This document shows positions 1 through 7,301 of a DNA stretch of 14,761 nt, piece after piece (the first letter of the stretch is position 1; each line of letters begins with the position of its first letter). A program made the translations under genes and the position numbers. Origin of the DNA: an uncultured Eubacteriales bacterium (GTDB lineage Bacteria; Bacillota; Clostridia; Christensenellales; UBA1242). Under the pieces are notes generated by a model that had not been told where the DNA came from, ran no database searches, and saw nothing but the letters and a program-made list of their open reading frames with translations. The stretch is from assembly GCA_900556185.1 (NCBI GenBank), contig USNN01000017.1, forward strand, positions 1 through 14,761, written 5' to 3'.

Positions 1-440
1 AGAATAAAACTTAATCCGAGAAAAGTTAAGCCGAGTAGCAAATACTTTACGGCTTTCTTTTTTTTCATCGTTTCTTTAAAAGCAGTCTTTCTCTTTTCGG
101 GAAAAGTTAAAAAGGGCGGCGAAAGTTTAACGTCCGATTTTTCTATCAAAGAAATCAGGTCGTTTTCCGATTTTAATATTATTTTACCGTTGAATCTTTC
201 CGCGAATTCGTCCGCGCCGCTTTCTTTGAAACGGTAATACAGGGCGGCTTTTTCGTCTTTACTTAAAAGATTGAAAATTTTTACCGTTTTCGCTTTGTCA
301 AGGGGCGAGTAACCCGCTTCGATAAAAACCAGAACGTTTTTTTCGGGGATAAAATAACCCCCGCGCGAAAGTTTTACCGACGGGTAATCCTTTTTTAACG
401 CCGAAAGGAAGACCTTTTCTTTTTCTTCGTCTTTCTCCAC
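1..440 (-). CDS. Unrecognised protein with a membrane segment, N-terminal part (runs off the window)
   Basis: An open frame of 146 codons runs from a GTG at 440 to the window edge without a stop. The start is chosen because an AAGGGA ribosome binding site lies about 10 nt upstream, and because the in-frame codons further upstream fall inside the promoter at 471-500. The first 125 or so residues are soluble and rich in Lys, Glu and Phe. They are followed by a Lys-rich stretch and a hydrophobic segment (about residues 131-146, AVKYLLLGLTFLGLSF) that looks like the first membrane span. I recognise no family. Codons such as TCG, GCG, CCG and CGC are common here and rarer in the next genes; G+C is about 39% by hand count and CpG looks two to three times denser than in murC. 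It is probably a real gene, because the frame is uninterrupted and has its own promoter and binding site. Confidence 0.75.
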   Translation of the reverse strand, partial: MEKDEEKEKVFLSALKKDYPSVKLSRGGYFIPEKNVLVFIEAGYSPLDKAKTVKIFNLLSKDEKAALYYRFKESGADEFAERFNGKIILKSENDLISLIEKSDVKLSPPFLTFPEKRKTAFKETMKKKKAVKYLLLGLTFLGLSFI

Positions 441-470
441 AGACTCTAATCCCTTATATATTCTGTGTTT

Positions 471-500
471 ATAATACCATTTATCTTAAGTAAATGTCAA
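471..500 (-). promoter_or_regulatory. Sigma-A promoter of the left-edge gene
   Basis: Reading the minus strand, TTGACA (495-500) and TATTAT (471-476) are separated by 18 nt, with TG one base before the -10 (extended -10). The predicted transcription start is near 464, leaving a leader of about 24 nt before the GTG at 440. The spacer holds a dyad, CATTTA-N7-TAAATG (478-496). Confidence 0.8.
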
Positions 501-511
501 CAATAAAAGCA

Positions 512-1885
512 CTAAAATAATTTTAATCTCAAATTATCAATATCCCCCGCTCCAAGCACCAAAACGCAATCGCCATCTTCTATAAAATAGTTTAAATACG
601 AAACTATTTCATCAAAATTATTCGCATAATAACAACTTGTGCCGTGCCGTCTTATTTCATACGCCATTCGCTTTGCTGTTACCCCAGCAATCGGTTTTTC
701 TCTGGCTGGGTAAATTGGATACATAATAACTTGGTCGGCTAAACTAAGCGCCTTTACAAACTCACCCCAAAAAGACTTAGTTCTAGAATAAGTATGCGAC
801 TGAAACACAACATACACCTTTTTGTAGTTACCAAACTCTCTGGTTTCTTTTATTACACTTTCTATCTCGGTTGGGTGATGAGCATAGTCAAATATAACAT
901 CAGCCCCCTTAAATCTTCCAACCTTTTCATACCTTCTTTTAACCCCCAAGTATCCACCAACCGCTTTTTCTATTTTTGATTTATCACACCCACAAAGCAC
1001 TCCTAAAATTATTGCAATACTAGCATTAATTGCGTTATGCACTCCACCACACGGCAAATAGAAGTTCCCTAAAAATTGCCCTGCATAAATAACATCAAAA
1101 CTAATAGCACCAATTAGTTTTTTTATGTTACTTACCTTAATGTCTGCATCTTTATCGGTTGCCGAAAAAGTAAGCACCCTTTTATTTCGCTTGGTTTCTT
1201 TAATTACCCTATCCGCACCCGCACTATCTATATCAATAATTAATATACCACCATCTACAATATTGTTAGAAAACTCTATATAACTATCTACCAAATCTTC
1301 CCACGAACCATACACATCAGTGTGGTCTAACTCCAAATTTAAAATTACACCAATAGTTGGAAACAATTTTAAAAAGTTTTTTTCATACTCGCAAGCTTCA
1401 GTTATAAACACACCGCCCTTGCCTTTTATTATCACATTAGAGTTATATTTCACCATAACCCCACCAACATGAGTTGTTACATTTTCTTCGCATAGGTCAA
1501 AGATAGTCGAAGTAATAGCTGTCGTGGTTGTCTTCCCGTGCGAACCAGAGATTGCAATAACCTCATTATAATTTTCACTAATAAGCCTAAGCGCTTCTGC
1601 CCTTGTTAAAATCGGTTTGTTTAGTTCTCTTGCAAATATAAACCCATCATTATTTGGTTTAATTGCAGATGTGTATATAACGCAATCTGCACTGGCTATT
1701 TTTTCTTTATTTGGCTCTGTGTCCACCACAATGCCACCACACTTTAGCCTATTAGATATCTCACTAATGATTTTATCATAGCCCGATACTTTGTGCCCAT
1801 AATTTACTAAAATTTCAGCAATTGCAGACATACTAATGCCACCAATTCCTAAAATATAAACATTCTTTCCAATTCCATTTACCAT
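512..1885 (-). CDS. murC: UDP-N-acetylmuramate--L-alanine ligase
   Basis: This cytoplasmic Mur ligase adds L-alanine to UDP-MurNAc using ATP, the first amino-acid step of peptidoglycan precursor synthesis. At 457 aa it has the usual family length and all three domains. They are an N-terminal UDP-binding Rossmann part (GIGGISMSAIAE, residues 13-24), a central ATP-binding domain with the P-loop GSHGKTTT (114-121), and a C-terminal domain with DYAHHPTEI (333-341) and FQSHTYSRT (361-369, where most homologues have FQPHTYSR). The Mur-ligase GxHNxxNAxAA region is present near 281 as GVHNAINASIA. The ATG at 1885 has a GGAG only one or two bases upstream, so its translation signal is poor. No other in-frame start lies nearby. 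The upstream terminator at 1919-1949 separates murC from the four-gene operon, so it should have its own promoter, but I found only a weak match (TTTAAA-N17-CATACT). Confidence 0.95.
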   Translation of the reverse strand: MVNGIGKNVYILGIGGISMSAIAEILVNYGHKVSGYDKIISEISNRLKCGGIVVDTEPNKEKIASADCVIYTSAIKPNNDGFIFARELNKPILTRAEALRLISENYNEVIAISGSHGKTTTTAITSTIFDLCEENVTTHVGGVMVKYNSNVIIKGKGGVFITEACEYEKNFLKLFPTIGVILNLELDHTDVYGSWEDLVDSYIEFSNNIVDGGILIIDIDSAGADRVIKETKRNKRVLTFSATDKDADIKVSNIKKLIGAISFDVIYAGQFLGNFYLPCGGVHNAINASIAIILGVLCGCDKSKIEKAVGGYLGVKRRYEKVGRFKGADVIFDYAHHPTEIESVIKETREFGNYKKVYVVFQSHTYSRTKSFWGEFVKALSLADQVIMYPIYPAREKPIAGVTAKRMAYEIRRHGTSCYYANNFDEIVSYLNYFIEDGDCVLVLGAGDIDNLRLKLF

Positions 1886-1918
1886 ACTCCATAGTATGGC
1901 AAACCAAACTTTTAGTTT

Positions 1919-1949
1919 AAAAAAAAGATACCGCGAGTTGCAGTATCTT
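1919..1949 (-). terminator. Rho-independent terminator of the four-gene operon
   Basis: On the minus strand, AAGATAC (1943-1949) pairs with GTATCTT (1925-1931) across an 11-nt loop that can add a GC/GC pair, followed by a run of eight T. It begins just after the stop codon of the D-2-hydroxyacid dehydrogenase gene and lies upstream of murC. Confidence 0.85.
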
Positions 1950-1954
1950 AATTT

Positions 1955-2869
1955 TTATATTACATTAATTGGTTTATGTTTTAAAAATGCTTCTATGTTG
2001 TCTATACATAGGTTAATTCTATTGGTTTCGCTTTCGTTTGTGTCATACGCACGGTGATAGGTGCATATCACATTCTTGTGCTTTAATAGACCTGTTGGGA
2101 CTTTTTGTTGGTCTACGTCATCTAGCCCCACACCAAATAATTTGTTAGACTCTAAAAACACTGCCAAATCATCAAGATTTATTACTCCACCAGTGGTTGA
2201 AGTTAGTATGGCGTTTTCTTTCATTTTTGTAAGTTCAGCCATCCCTATCATATTTCTAGTTTCAGGCGTAAGTTTACACGTAACACACACAATATCACTT
2301 GTTGAAAGCAGAGTTTTTAAATCAACATCTTTTATGTTCGGCAAGTTTTTATTAGTTCTATTATAAGTTATAACTTTCGCCCCAAACGCAGGAAGAAAAC
2401 TACCAAGTCTTCGTCCAATGTTTCCAAGCCCAATTATTCCAATGGTTTTTCCACTAAGTTCAAGTCCACGATTAAACCAAACCTTCTCGCCCGACTTATA
2501 TATATTATTAAATTCAGTAATATGTTTTGCACAATCTAAAATTAAAGCCAAATGATGTTCAGCCACCGCATTTGTTGAGTAGTTCGGCGTATTAGATACA
2601 ACTACGCCGTTTTTCTTTGCTTCGTTTAAAGTCTTTATCCAATCATACCCAGTGTATGGCAAACAAATAAATTGCCCACTTTTCATTTTAGGCAAAATTT
2701 GGTCTGGGTCTATCCAATCTAACAAAATTGCATCTGCATTATTAATTGCGTCTTCTATTTCATATTGACTTGCACCCCCCGCACAATAATGCACATTGCC
2801 TAGTGCCTTCAACCTAGACATTTGGTCAGAATTAAAATCAAAATGTTCTAAAACATAAATTTCTTTCAC
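1955..2869 (-). CDS. D-isomer-specific 2-hydroxyacid dehydrogenase family protein with altered active site
   Basis: Members of this family (phosphoglycerate dehydrogenase, glyoxylate/hydroxypyruvate reductase, D-lactate dehydrogenase) interconvert 2-keto and D-2-hydroxy acids with NAD(P)H. The 304-aa protein has the expected layout: an N-terminal substrate domain, the conserved NAVAEHHLALIL helix (about 100-111), and a Rossmann fold with GLGNIG (147-152). The catalytic positions are odd. The Arg in the usual N-T-A-R-G-G is Thr226 (TSTTGG, 223-228), the catalytic Glu aligns with Asp253, and His272 (TYHRAYDT) is kept. It may therefore use a different substrate or be a weak enzyme. The start is a GTG. 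An AGGAGAAG site 8 nt upstream lies inside the end of the preceding gene, only 5 nt away, which implies translational coupling. It is the last gene of the operon. Confidence 0.85.
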   Translation of the reverse strand: MKEIYVLEHFDFNSDQMSRLKALGNVHYCAGGASQYEIEDAINNADAILLDWIDPDQILPKMKSGQFICLPYTGYDWIKTLNEAKKNGVVVSNTPNYSTNAVAEHHLALILDCAKHITEFNNIYKSGEKVWFNRGLELSGKTIGIIGLGNIGRRLGSFLPAFGAKVITYNRTNKNLPNIKDVDLKTLLSTSDIVCVTCKLTPETRNMIGMAELTKMKENAILTSTTGGVINLDDLAVFLESNKLFGVGLDDVDQQKVPTGLLKHKNVICTYHRAYDTNESETNRINLCIDNIEAFLKHKPINVI

Positions 2870-2874
2870 CGTGT

Positions 2875-3471
2875 CTACTTCTCCTGATAATTGTATTTTC
2901 CTATTTGATTGGTAGAAAGTTGTATTTTGCCTGTTAGTAATGTGCGAAGTTTATCTATTCCTAAGTCGTATTCTAGGTGGAAGCCAAGTTCCCGAATCTC
3001 TTTACGCAAAATTTCAAATTGCTCTTCTTCGGTGTAACCCTTACCAAACACTTCTTCGTTATACACATAGTCCACAAGACCAATACCTTTAATGTCTTGC
3101 AACTGGTGCCAACATCTACCCTTTTTATAAACCCAATCTGTTTTTTCGGTGTCTATAACAACATCAAAACCGCTAGCGAGCAATTTATTAGAATAATCTA
3201 AGGCAGTTTTAAAGTCTACAGTTAATTTGCTTTCTGGCAAACTACTATCTAATAGTTTTAGGTTTTCAAAAATAGCAAAGCCCCGAAGTCTAACCATACT
3301 TCTTTTTATTTCTTCTTCACTTTTGCCTTCAATGTTTAAATTTTTACCAAAATACACATCTCTTGTATGTGCTGTTTTAAAAGTATTTTCAAAGCCATTA
3401 GCCAACAAGATTTTCTCTGCTTCTTCTATGCTTTCTTTCACCTTAAAACCTGCTTCAACTTCTACTGCCAT
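2875..3471 (-). CDS. CYTH-domain-like protein (class IV adenylate cyclase / triphosphate tunnel type)
   Basis: The CYTH fold is a beta tunnel that binds triphosphates or polyphosphate with lines of acidic and basic residues. This 198-aa protein resembles the class IV adenylate cyclase-like branch. It has an N-terminal EVE (4-6), a DVYF strand (38-41), a basic RLR (61-63), a DFKT strand near 86, then TDWVYKKGR (111-119), LQDIKGIG (124-131) and LVDYVY (132-137) where homologues have a lG-FvEiE strand. Several signature positions are degenerate: the N-terminal ExExK reads EVEAGFK, and the late ExE reads DYV. Enzyme activity is therefore uncertain, and no cyclase claim should be made from sequence alone. 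The ATG follows AAGGAG by 7 nt. It sits 25 nt after the dehydrogenase gene upstream and 5 nt before the next gene. Confidence 0.6.
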   Translation of the reverse strand: MAVEVEAGFKVKESIEEAEKILLANGFENTFKTAHTRDVYFGKNLNIEGKSEEEIKRSMVRLRGFAIFENLKLLDSSLPESKLTVDFKTALDYSNKLLASGFDVVIDTEKTDWVYKKGRCWHQLQDIKGIGLVDYVYNEEVFGKGYTEEEQFEILRKEIRELGFHLEYDLGIDKLRTLLTGKIQLSTNQIGKYNYQEK

Positions 3472-3496
3472 AAGTTTCTCCTTAGAATAATAAAAT

Positions 3497-4228
3497 TTAT
3501 TTTAATGTAAAGCCACCATCAACAGGCAATATCTGACCCGTTATAAATGAAGCATTGTCGGACAATAAGAACTCCACAACATTAGCAATTTCACTTGGTT
3601 TTCCAACACGCTTTATAATAGAATAATCGGTTGTCCAGCTTGGGTCGTTACCCAAACTTGTGGTTAATGGCGTATCTATAAGCCCAGGGGCTACTGCATT
3701 TACTCTTACACTTTCACCAAAATATCTAGCAAAAGATTTTGTTAATGATATTATACCCGCCTTTGTTACTGAGTATATAACCGCAAAAGGCTCGCCAATA
3801 ATACCATCAACCGATGTTAAATTTACTATGCTTCCATTCTTAGATGTTTCCTTAATAAGATTACCAAATATTTTTAAACATCTAAAAGTGCCCTTAATAT
3901 TCACATCTATGGTTTTATCTGTGTTTCCATCGGTAATATCGTCAATTCCGCATGGCAAAGGAATTATGCCTGCATTACAAACCAAGCAATCTAACTTGCC
4001 GTAAGTTTTTAAAATAAATTGTTTTAATTTTTGCATATCTTGCTCTTTGGTTATATCACCATTAAAAGCCGAAACGCCACTACTGTTGCCAAATTCCTTT
4101 GCTATAAAATTTTCGGTAATATTATCACAATCAACCATAATTACAGAATAACCACAATCGTGCAACTTTTTAGATACCGCAAGGCCTATACCTTTCTTTG
4201 CACCTGTTACCAAACATACCTTTTCCAT
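3497..4228 (-). CDS. Short-chain dehydrogenase/reductase (SDR), FabG-like
   Basis: This is a classical SDR of 243 aa, a cytoplasmic NAD(P)-dependent oxidoreductase. The cofactor motif TGAKKGIG is at 8-15, the structural NAG at 85-87, and the catalytic Ser139, Tyr152 and Lys156 (YSVTK). PGLIDT (181-186) follows, and the C-terminal ITGQILPVDGG is typical of the family. Asp33 at the end of the second beta strand suggests NAD(H) rather than NADP(H); that is an inference from family rules. The substrate cannot be read from the sequence, and the operon context does not suggest a fatty-acid cluster. The AAGGGG binding site overlaps the stop codon of the hydrolase gene, two bases upstream, so the two are probably translationally coupled. 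Confidence 0.9.
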   Translation of the reverse strand: MEKVCLVTGAKKGIGLAVSKKLHDCGYSVIMVDCDNITENFIAKEFGNSSGVSAFNGDITKEQDMQKLKQFILKTYGKLDCLVCNAGIIPLPCGIDDITDGNTDKTIDVNIKGTFRCLKIFGNLIKETSKNGSIVNLTSVDGIIGEPFAVIYSVTKAGIISLTKSFARYFGESVRVNAVAPGLIDTPLTTSLGNDPSWTTDYSIIKRVGKPSEIANVVEFLLSDNASFITGQILPVDGGFTLK

Positions 4229-4230
4229 AA

Positions 4231-4782
4231 TTACCCCTTTATTAAGTCAAGCAGTTTTTCAAATTTTTCGCCATAGCCCGAGTCTGCATTAAAATGCCCA
4301 CCATCTTTAATGTTAATTGTTTTATTGGCTACAACACTTGCGAAACTCTTTAAGTCTGCCAATTTTACGTATGGGTCGTTTTCGCTAATAATACAAGTTG
4401 TATATTTACAATGATTTTTAAAATCTTTTAGATTATCCACAAACATAGTTGAATTTACAATATCATAGTCGCCATTATCTATAACTGCATTATTAAAACC
4501 ACTTATTGAAAATAGTTTATCTATGTGTAAATTATTTTTAAGAATGTATTTAATTGCAAATATTGGTCCAATACTACGCCCAATAAATATAGAGTCTGCG
4601 TTTATTTTGTTTTTATATTTATCTAACACTTTAGACCAGCTCTCAAAATTTTGCACGCCAACACCTATAGGAAAATCTACACAAACAACTTCGCCAGATT
4701 TTTCAAGTTGGCTTTTTAACCAAGGTAAATAGTGTTCGTGGCTATCACCGAAACTTCCGTGTATAATAAAATAATTTTTCAT
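4231..4782 (-). CDS. RBBP9/YdeN-type alpha/beta hydrolase
   Basis: This is a small serine hydrolase of 183 aa, the usual size for the YdeN/RBBP9 family. It opens with the family's IHGSFG (7-12) and has PWL (20-22) in the early helix. The nucleophile elbow is GRSIG (68-72, Ser70), the acid is Asp136 in SENDPYV, and the base is His163 in GGHFNADSGYGE; that last stretch is characteristic of the family. The catalytic triad is complete, so it is likely an active esterase or amidase, but the natural substrate is unknown for most members. It is first in a four-gene operon read from the promoter at 4806-4834. AGGAG lies about 11 nt before the ATG, slightly long, with AAAAGG immediately before the start as an alternative. 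Confidence 0.88.
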   Translation of the reverse strand: MKNYFIIHGSFGDSHEHYLPWLKSQLEKSGEVVCVDFPIGVGVQNFESWSKVLDKYKNKINADSIFIGRSIGPIFAIKYILKNNLHIDKLFSISGFNNAVIDNGDYDIVNSTMFVDNLKDFKNHCKYTTCIISENDPYVKLADLKSFASVVANKTINIKDGGHFNADSGYGEKFEKLLDLIKG

Positions 4783-4805
4783 CCTTTTATTTATCTCCTG
4801 TTCTC

Positions 4806-4834
4806 ATTATACCACAAATTAGACGATTGTGCAA
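4806..4834 (-). promoter_or_regulatory. Promoter of the hydrolase-SDR-CYTH-dehydrogenase operon
   Basis: On the minus strand, TTGCAC (4829-4834) and a perfect TATAAT (4806-4811) are 17 nt apart, with TG one base before the -10 (extended). It lies in the 56-bp gap after the pepF stop codon, so the four downstream genes can be read separately from the lgt-pepF operon. I see no clear terminator after pepF, so readthrough is also possible. Confidence 0.85.
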
Positions 4835-4838
4835 AAGT

Positions 4839-6593
4839 TTAGGAGTCAATCTCGTCAATTAGGCTATTATAAAAGGCGAAAGCCACATCATATGGTTCGT
4901 TGGTCGTTATATCCACATCGGCTAGTTTTAAAATATTTACTGGCGTATCTGAGCACCCTGCACTTAAAAATTTAAGGTAGTTATTTTTAACATAGGTTTC
5001 GCCACCCTCCATAATCTTGCTCGCAATATTAATAGCAGAAACAAAGCCTGTTGCATAACTAGCAACATAAAAATCCCTATAAAAATGTGGAATACGGCTC
5101 CACTCATATTTAATATAGTCGTGGAATTTCACCGCATCGCCCATATACTCATTTAGTAGCGACATATACTTATTGTTAAGGTCTTCACCTGTTATGCTGT
5201 TACCCTTATTAATTTCTCCATGAGCAAAGCACTCAAACTCGGTAAACAAGGTTTGACGGAACACTGTTGCCGAAAACTCATTTAAAAGGTTATCTATAAT
5301 ATATAACTTTTCTTCTTTAGTTTTTGCTTCGGCTAATAGTTTTTTTGCAAGCAAAACTTCATTCACGGTAGAAGCAATTTCTGCCACAAATGTGCTATAA
5401 TCTTGGTTTAAATATGGCTGATTTTTCTCACTAAAATAACAATGAATTGAGTGCCCAAGTTCGTGAGCAACCGTGCTAACATCGTTGTATGTATTGTTAT
5501 AATTTAATAATATAAAAGGAATACCAATTTGAGCGTTAATAGAGTATCCGCCAGAAGCCTTATTCTCGGCTGGATACACATCCACCCACCTAGAATTAAA
5601 TAGTTTATTTGCCACATCATAATACTCAGAACCCAGTATTTTAACCATATCCAACACGGTTTTCATAGCGTCATCGTAATCAACTTGTGGGTTAAAGTTT
5701 TGCACCACACTTGCAGATAAATCACTAATTTTTAGTTGCTTTAAACCAAGAAGTTTTGCCTTGGTTTTTAAATATTTTTGATACAACAAAACATTATTTT
5801 GAACATTTTTTATTAGCGTAGATAACACGCTTTGGTCTATTTCATCACAAAAATACACTTGGTCTAACCTAGAGTTAAACTTATGGATATTTGCACTAAA
5901 ATTAGAGCACTTTAAATGTGAAATATAATTTTGACTGATGGTTAAATTAAAGTTTGCATAGCCCTTATGTAAATTAACATTTGCTTGTTCACGAACACTA
6001 GGGTCGTTATCTCTAATAAGCCCACCATAGGTGCCATTATTTAATTTTTTATGTTCGCCCGATGCGGTAACCACATCGTCAAACTTAATCTCAGTGTCGC
6101 TAAGTTTATCAAAAATGCTAGAAAAGTCCGCAAAACTAGAAACATTTGCCATAATTTCTTCCGTCTTTTTATCTAGCATATGTGCTTTGTTTCGCTTAAC
6201 CGATTCAAAATATCTTCTATAATCAGATAATGAGTTGTCTTTTATAAGCGAGTCTAAAAACTTGTCCGATAATTTTGCTAGTTCCTCGTCTACAAACGCA
6301 ACAGCTAGCGAATAATTTGTAAGCAAATTATCCACCGTGCCGTAAAGTTTTAATGCTTCGTTATCTTTAGAGTTTTTGTCTACACGCATAAAGGCATACA
6401 CATTTAGTTTTTTAAGCACTTTCATTAAATTAATGTCGCTTGCTAAAAAGGACAAAATATTCTCCTTAGAGTTTAGTTTGCCCTCATATTTACTTAATTT
6501 ACCAATTCCATCGGTCGCCTTTTTAATGTCGGCTTCTATATCGCCATCGTTTTTATATAATAAATCAAAATTCCACTCGTAAAACTTGTCCAT
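4839..6593 (-). CDS. pepF: Oligoendopeptidase F (M3 family zinc metallopeptidase)
   Basis: This is a 584-aa cytoplasmic zinc peptidase that cleaves short peptides, at the typical PepF length of about 600 aa. The zinc site is complete: HELGH at 377-381 supplies two His ligands and the catalytic Glu378, and Glu405 in FVAEIASTVNE is the expected third ligand. The N-terminal helical lobe characteristic of M3B enzymes (about 1-200) is present, as is the late PHFYRDFYVASYATG segment that helps bind substrate. It has no signal peptide. It lies 9 nt after the coiled-coil gene and is third in the operon with lgt. The binding site is weak (AGGCGAG). Whether it acts on signal-peptide remnants, as the lgt neighbourhood might hint, is a guess. 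Confidence 0.95.
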   Translation of the reverse strand: MDKFYEWNFDLLYKNDGDIEADIKKATDGIGKLSKYEGKLNSKENILSFLASDINLMKVLKKLNVYAFMRVDKNSKDNEALKLYGTVDNLLTNYSLAVAFVDEELAKLSDKFLDSLIKDNSLSDYRRYFESVKRNKAHMLDKKTEEIMANVSSFADFSSIFDKLSDTEIKFDDVVTASGEHKKLNNGTYGGLIRDNDPSVREQANVNLHKGYANFNLTISQNYISHLKCSNFSANIHKFNSRLDQVYFCDEIDQSVLSTLIKNVQNNVLLYQKYLKTKAKLLGLKQLKISDLSASVVQNFNPQVDYDDAMKTVLDMVKILGSEYYDVANKLFNSRWVDVYPAENKASGGYSINAQIGIPFILLNYNNTYNDVSTVAHELGHSIHCYFSEKNQPYLNQDYSTFVAEIASTVNEVLLAKKLLAEAKTKEEKLYIIDNLLNEFSATVFRQTLFTEFECFAHGEINKGNSITGEDLNNKYMSLLNEYMGDAVKFHDYIKYEWSRIPHFYRDFYVASYATGFVSAINIASKIMEGGETYVKNNYLKFLSAGCSDTPVNILKLADVDITTNEPYDVAFAFYNSLIDEIDS

Positions 6594-6602
6594 ACCACTC
6601 GC

Positions 6603-7301
6603 CTAATTATTTATATCGCTAATAATTTTGTCCAAACTGTCTTTTGGGTTTAATGCTTCTTCAATATCAAAACCTGTTTCTTCGTTGCTTGTTTGGTTTT
6701 GAGCCGAAATAACCATAGAAGATTTTAAACGGTTCATAACATTTTTATACTTGCTTTCGCTATCTTCACTTAGTGTATACTTTGGTTCTTCAGATAACTT
6801 TTTTAGTTTACGGTCTATCCACTCGTCTTCATTAAGGACAATCTCTGCGTCCACTGGCACGGTTTCATCGGTTAAACTTGCTCTTGGCATAGTTGCTTCA
6901 ATCACAGCAGACACAAGTTCGTTTAGGTCGCTAGCAAACAACTCAACCCCAGCGTTGCTTTTTAATTCTTCAACACTATTAAACACTTCGTTAAAATACG
7001 CCTTCCACTTATAGCCAAACTGTTGCACTTTTTCCACAACAAGTTTAACTTGGTTAGACGAGTCTTTTGCAAGTTGCTTATTAACTCTTTCACTTTCAGC
7101 CAAGCCTCGTTGTAACAACTTACACTTACTGCCAAGTTCTTCATACGAACGGTTTAAGCCGTCTAATTCTCGCCTTAGTTCCAAAATTCTGTCCTTTTGC
7201 TCGCACATTGTAACTTCCGCATTTGTTAACATCTTCTTTGTGTATTCTTCAACCTCAGACCTATTGAAAGTCTTTTTAGTTTGCATATTTTTTTTAACCA
7301 T
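6603..7301 (-). CDS. DivIVA-like coiled-coil protein
   Basis: This is a 232-aa, highly charged, soluble protein. Residues 13-30 are followed by a long heptad-rich coiled coil (about 30-92) with many Glu, Lys, Arg and Leu, then a mid-region and an acidic linker. It ends in a short conserved-looking tail, FDIEEALNPKDSLDKII (211-227). The architecture resembles DivIVA/GpsB-type scaffold proteins that mark poles or division sites, but I do not see the diagnostic N-terminal DivIVA signature clearly, so this is by resemblance only. The ATG at 7301 has AAGGGG 6 nt upstream and overlaps the end of lgt by 8 nt, which suggests coupled translation. Met6 is an alternative start. Its position after lgt suggests an envelope-related role. 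Confidence 0.6.
   Translation of the reverse strand: MVKKNMQTKKTFNRSEVEEYTKKMLTNAEVTMCEQKDRILELRRELDGLNRSYEELGSKCKLLQRGLAESERVNKQLAKDSSNQVKLVVEKVQQFGYKWKAYFNEVFNSVEELKSNAGVELFASDLNELVSAVIEATMPRASLTDETVPVDAEIVLNEDEWIDRKLKKLSEEPKYTLSEDSESKYKNVMNRLKSSMVISAQNQTSNEETGFDIEEALNPKDSLDKIISDINN

Noticed and set aside
794..979. Plus-strand open frame across murC
   Set aside because: It is antisense to a strong murC call, with no binding site or recognisable domain. Its hydrophobic look comes from reading AT-rich codons in reverse.
1886..1917. Promoter for murC (TTTAAA-N17-CATACT)
   Set aside because: Both boxes match only four of six bases, and the -35 would lie in the terminator's T tract. The evidence is too weak for a feature.
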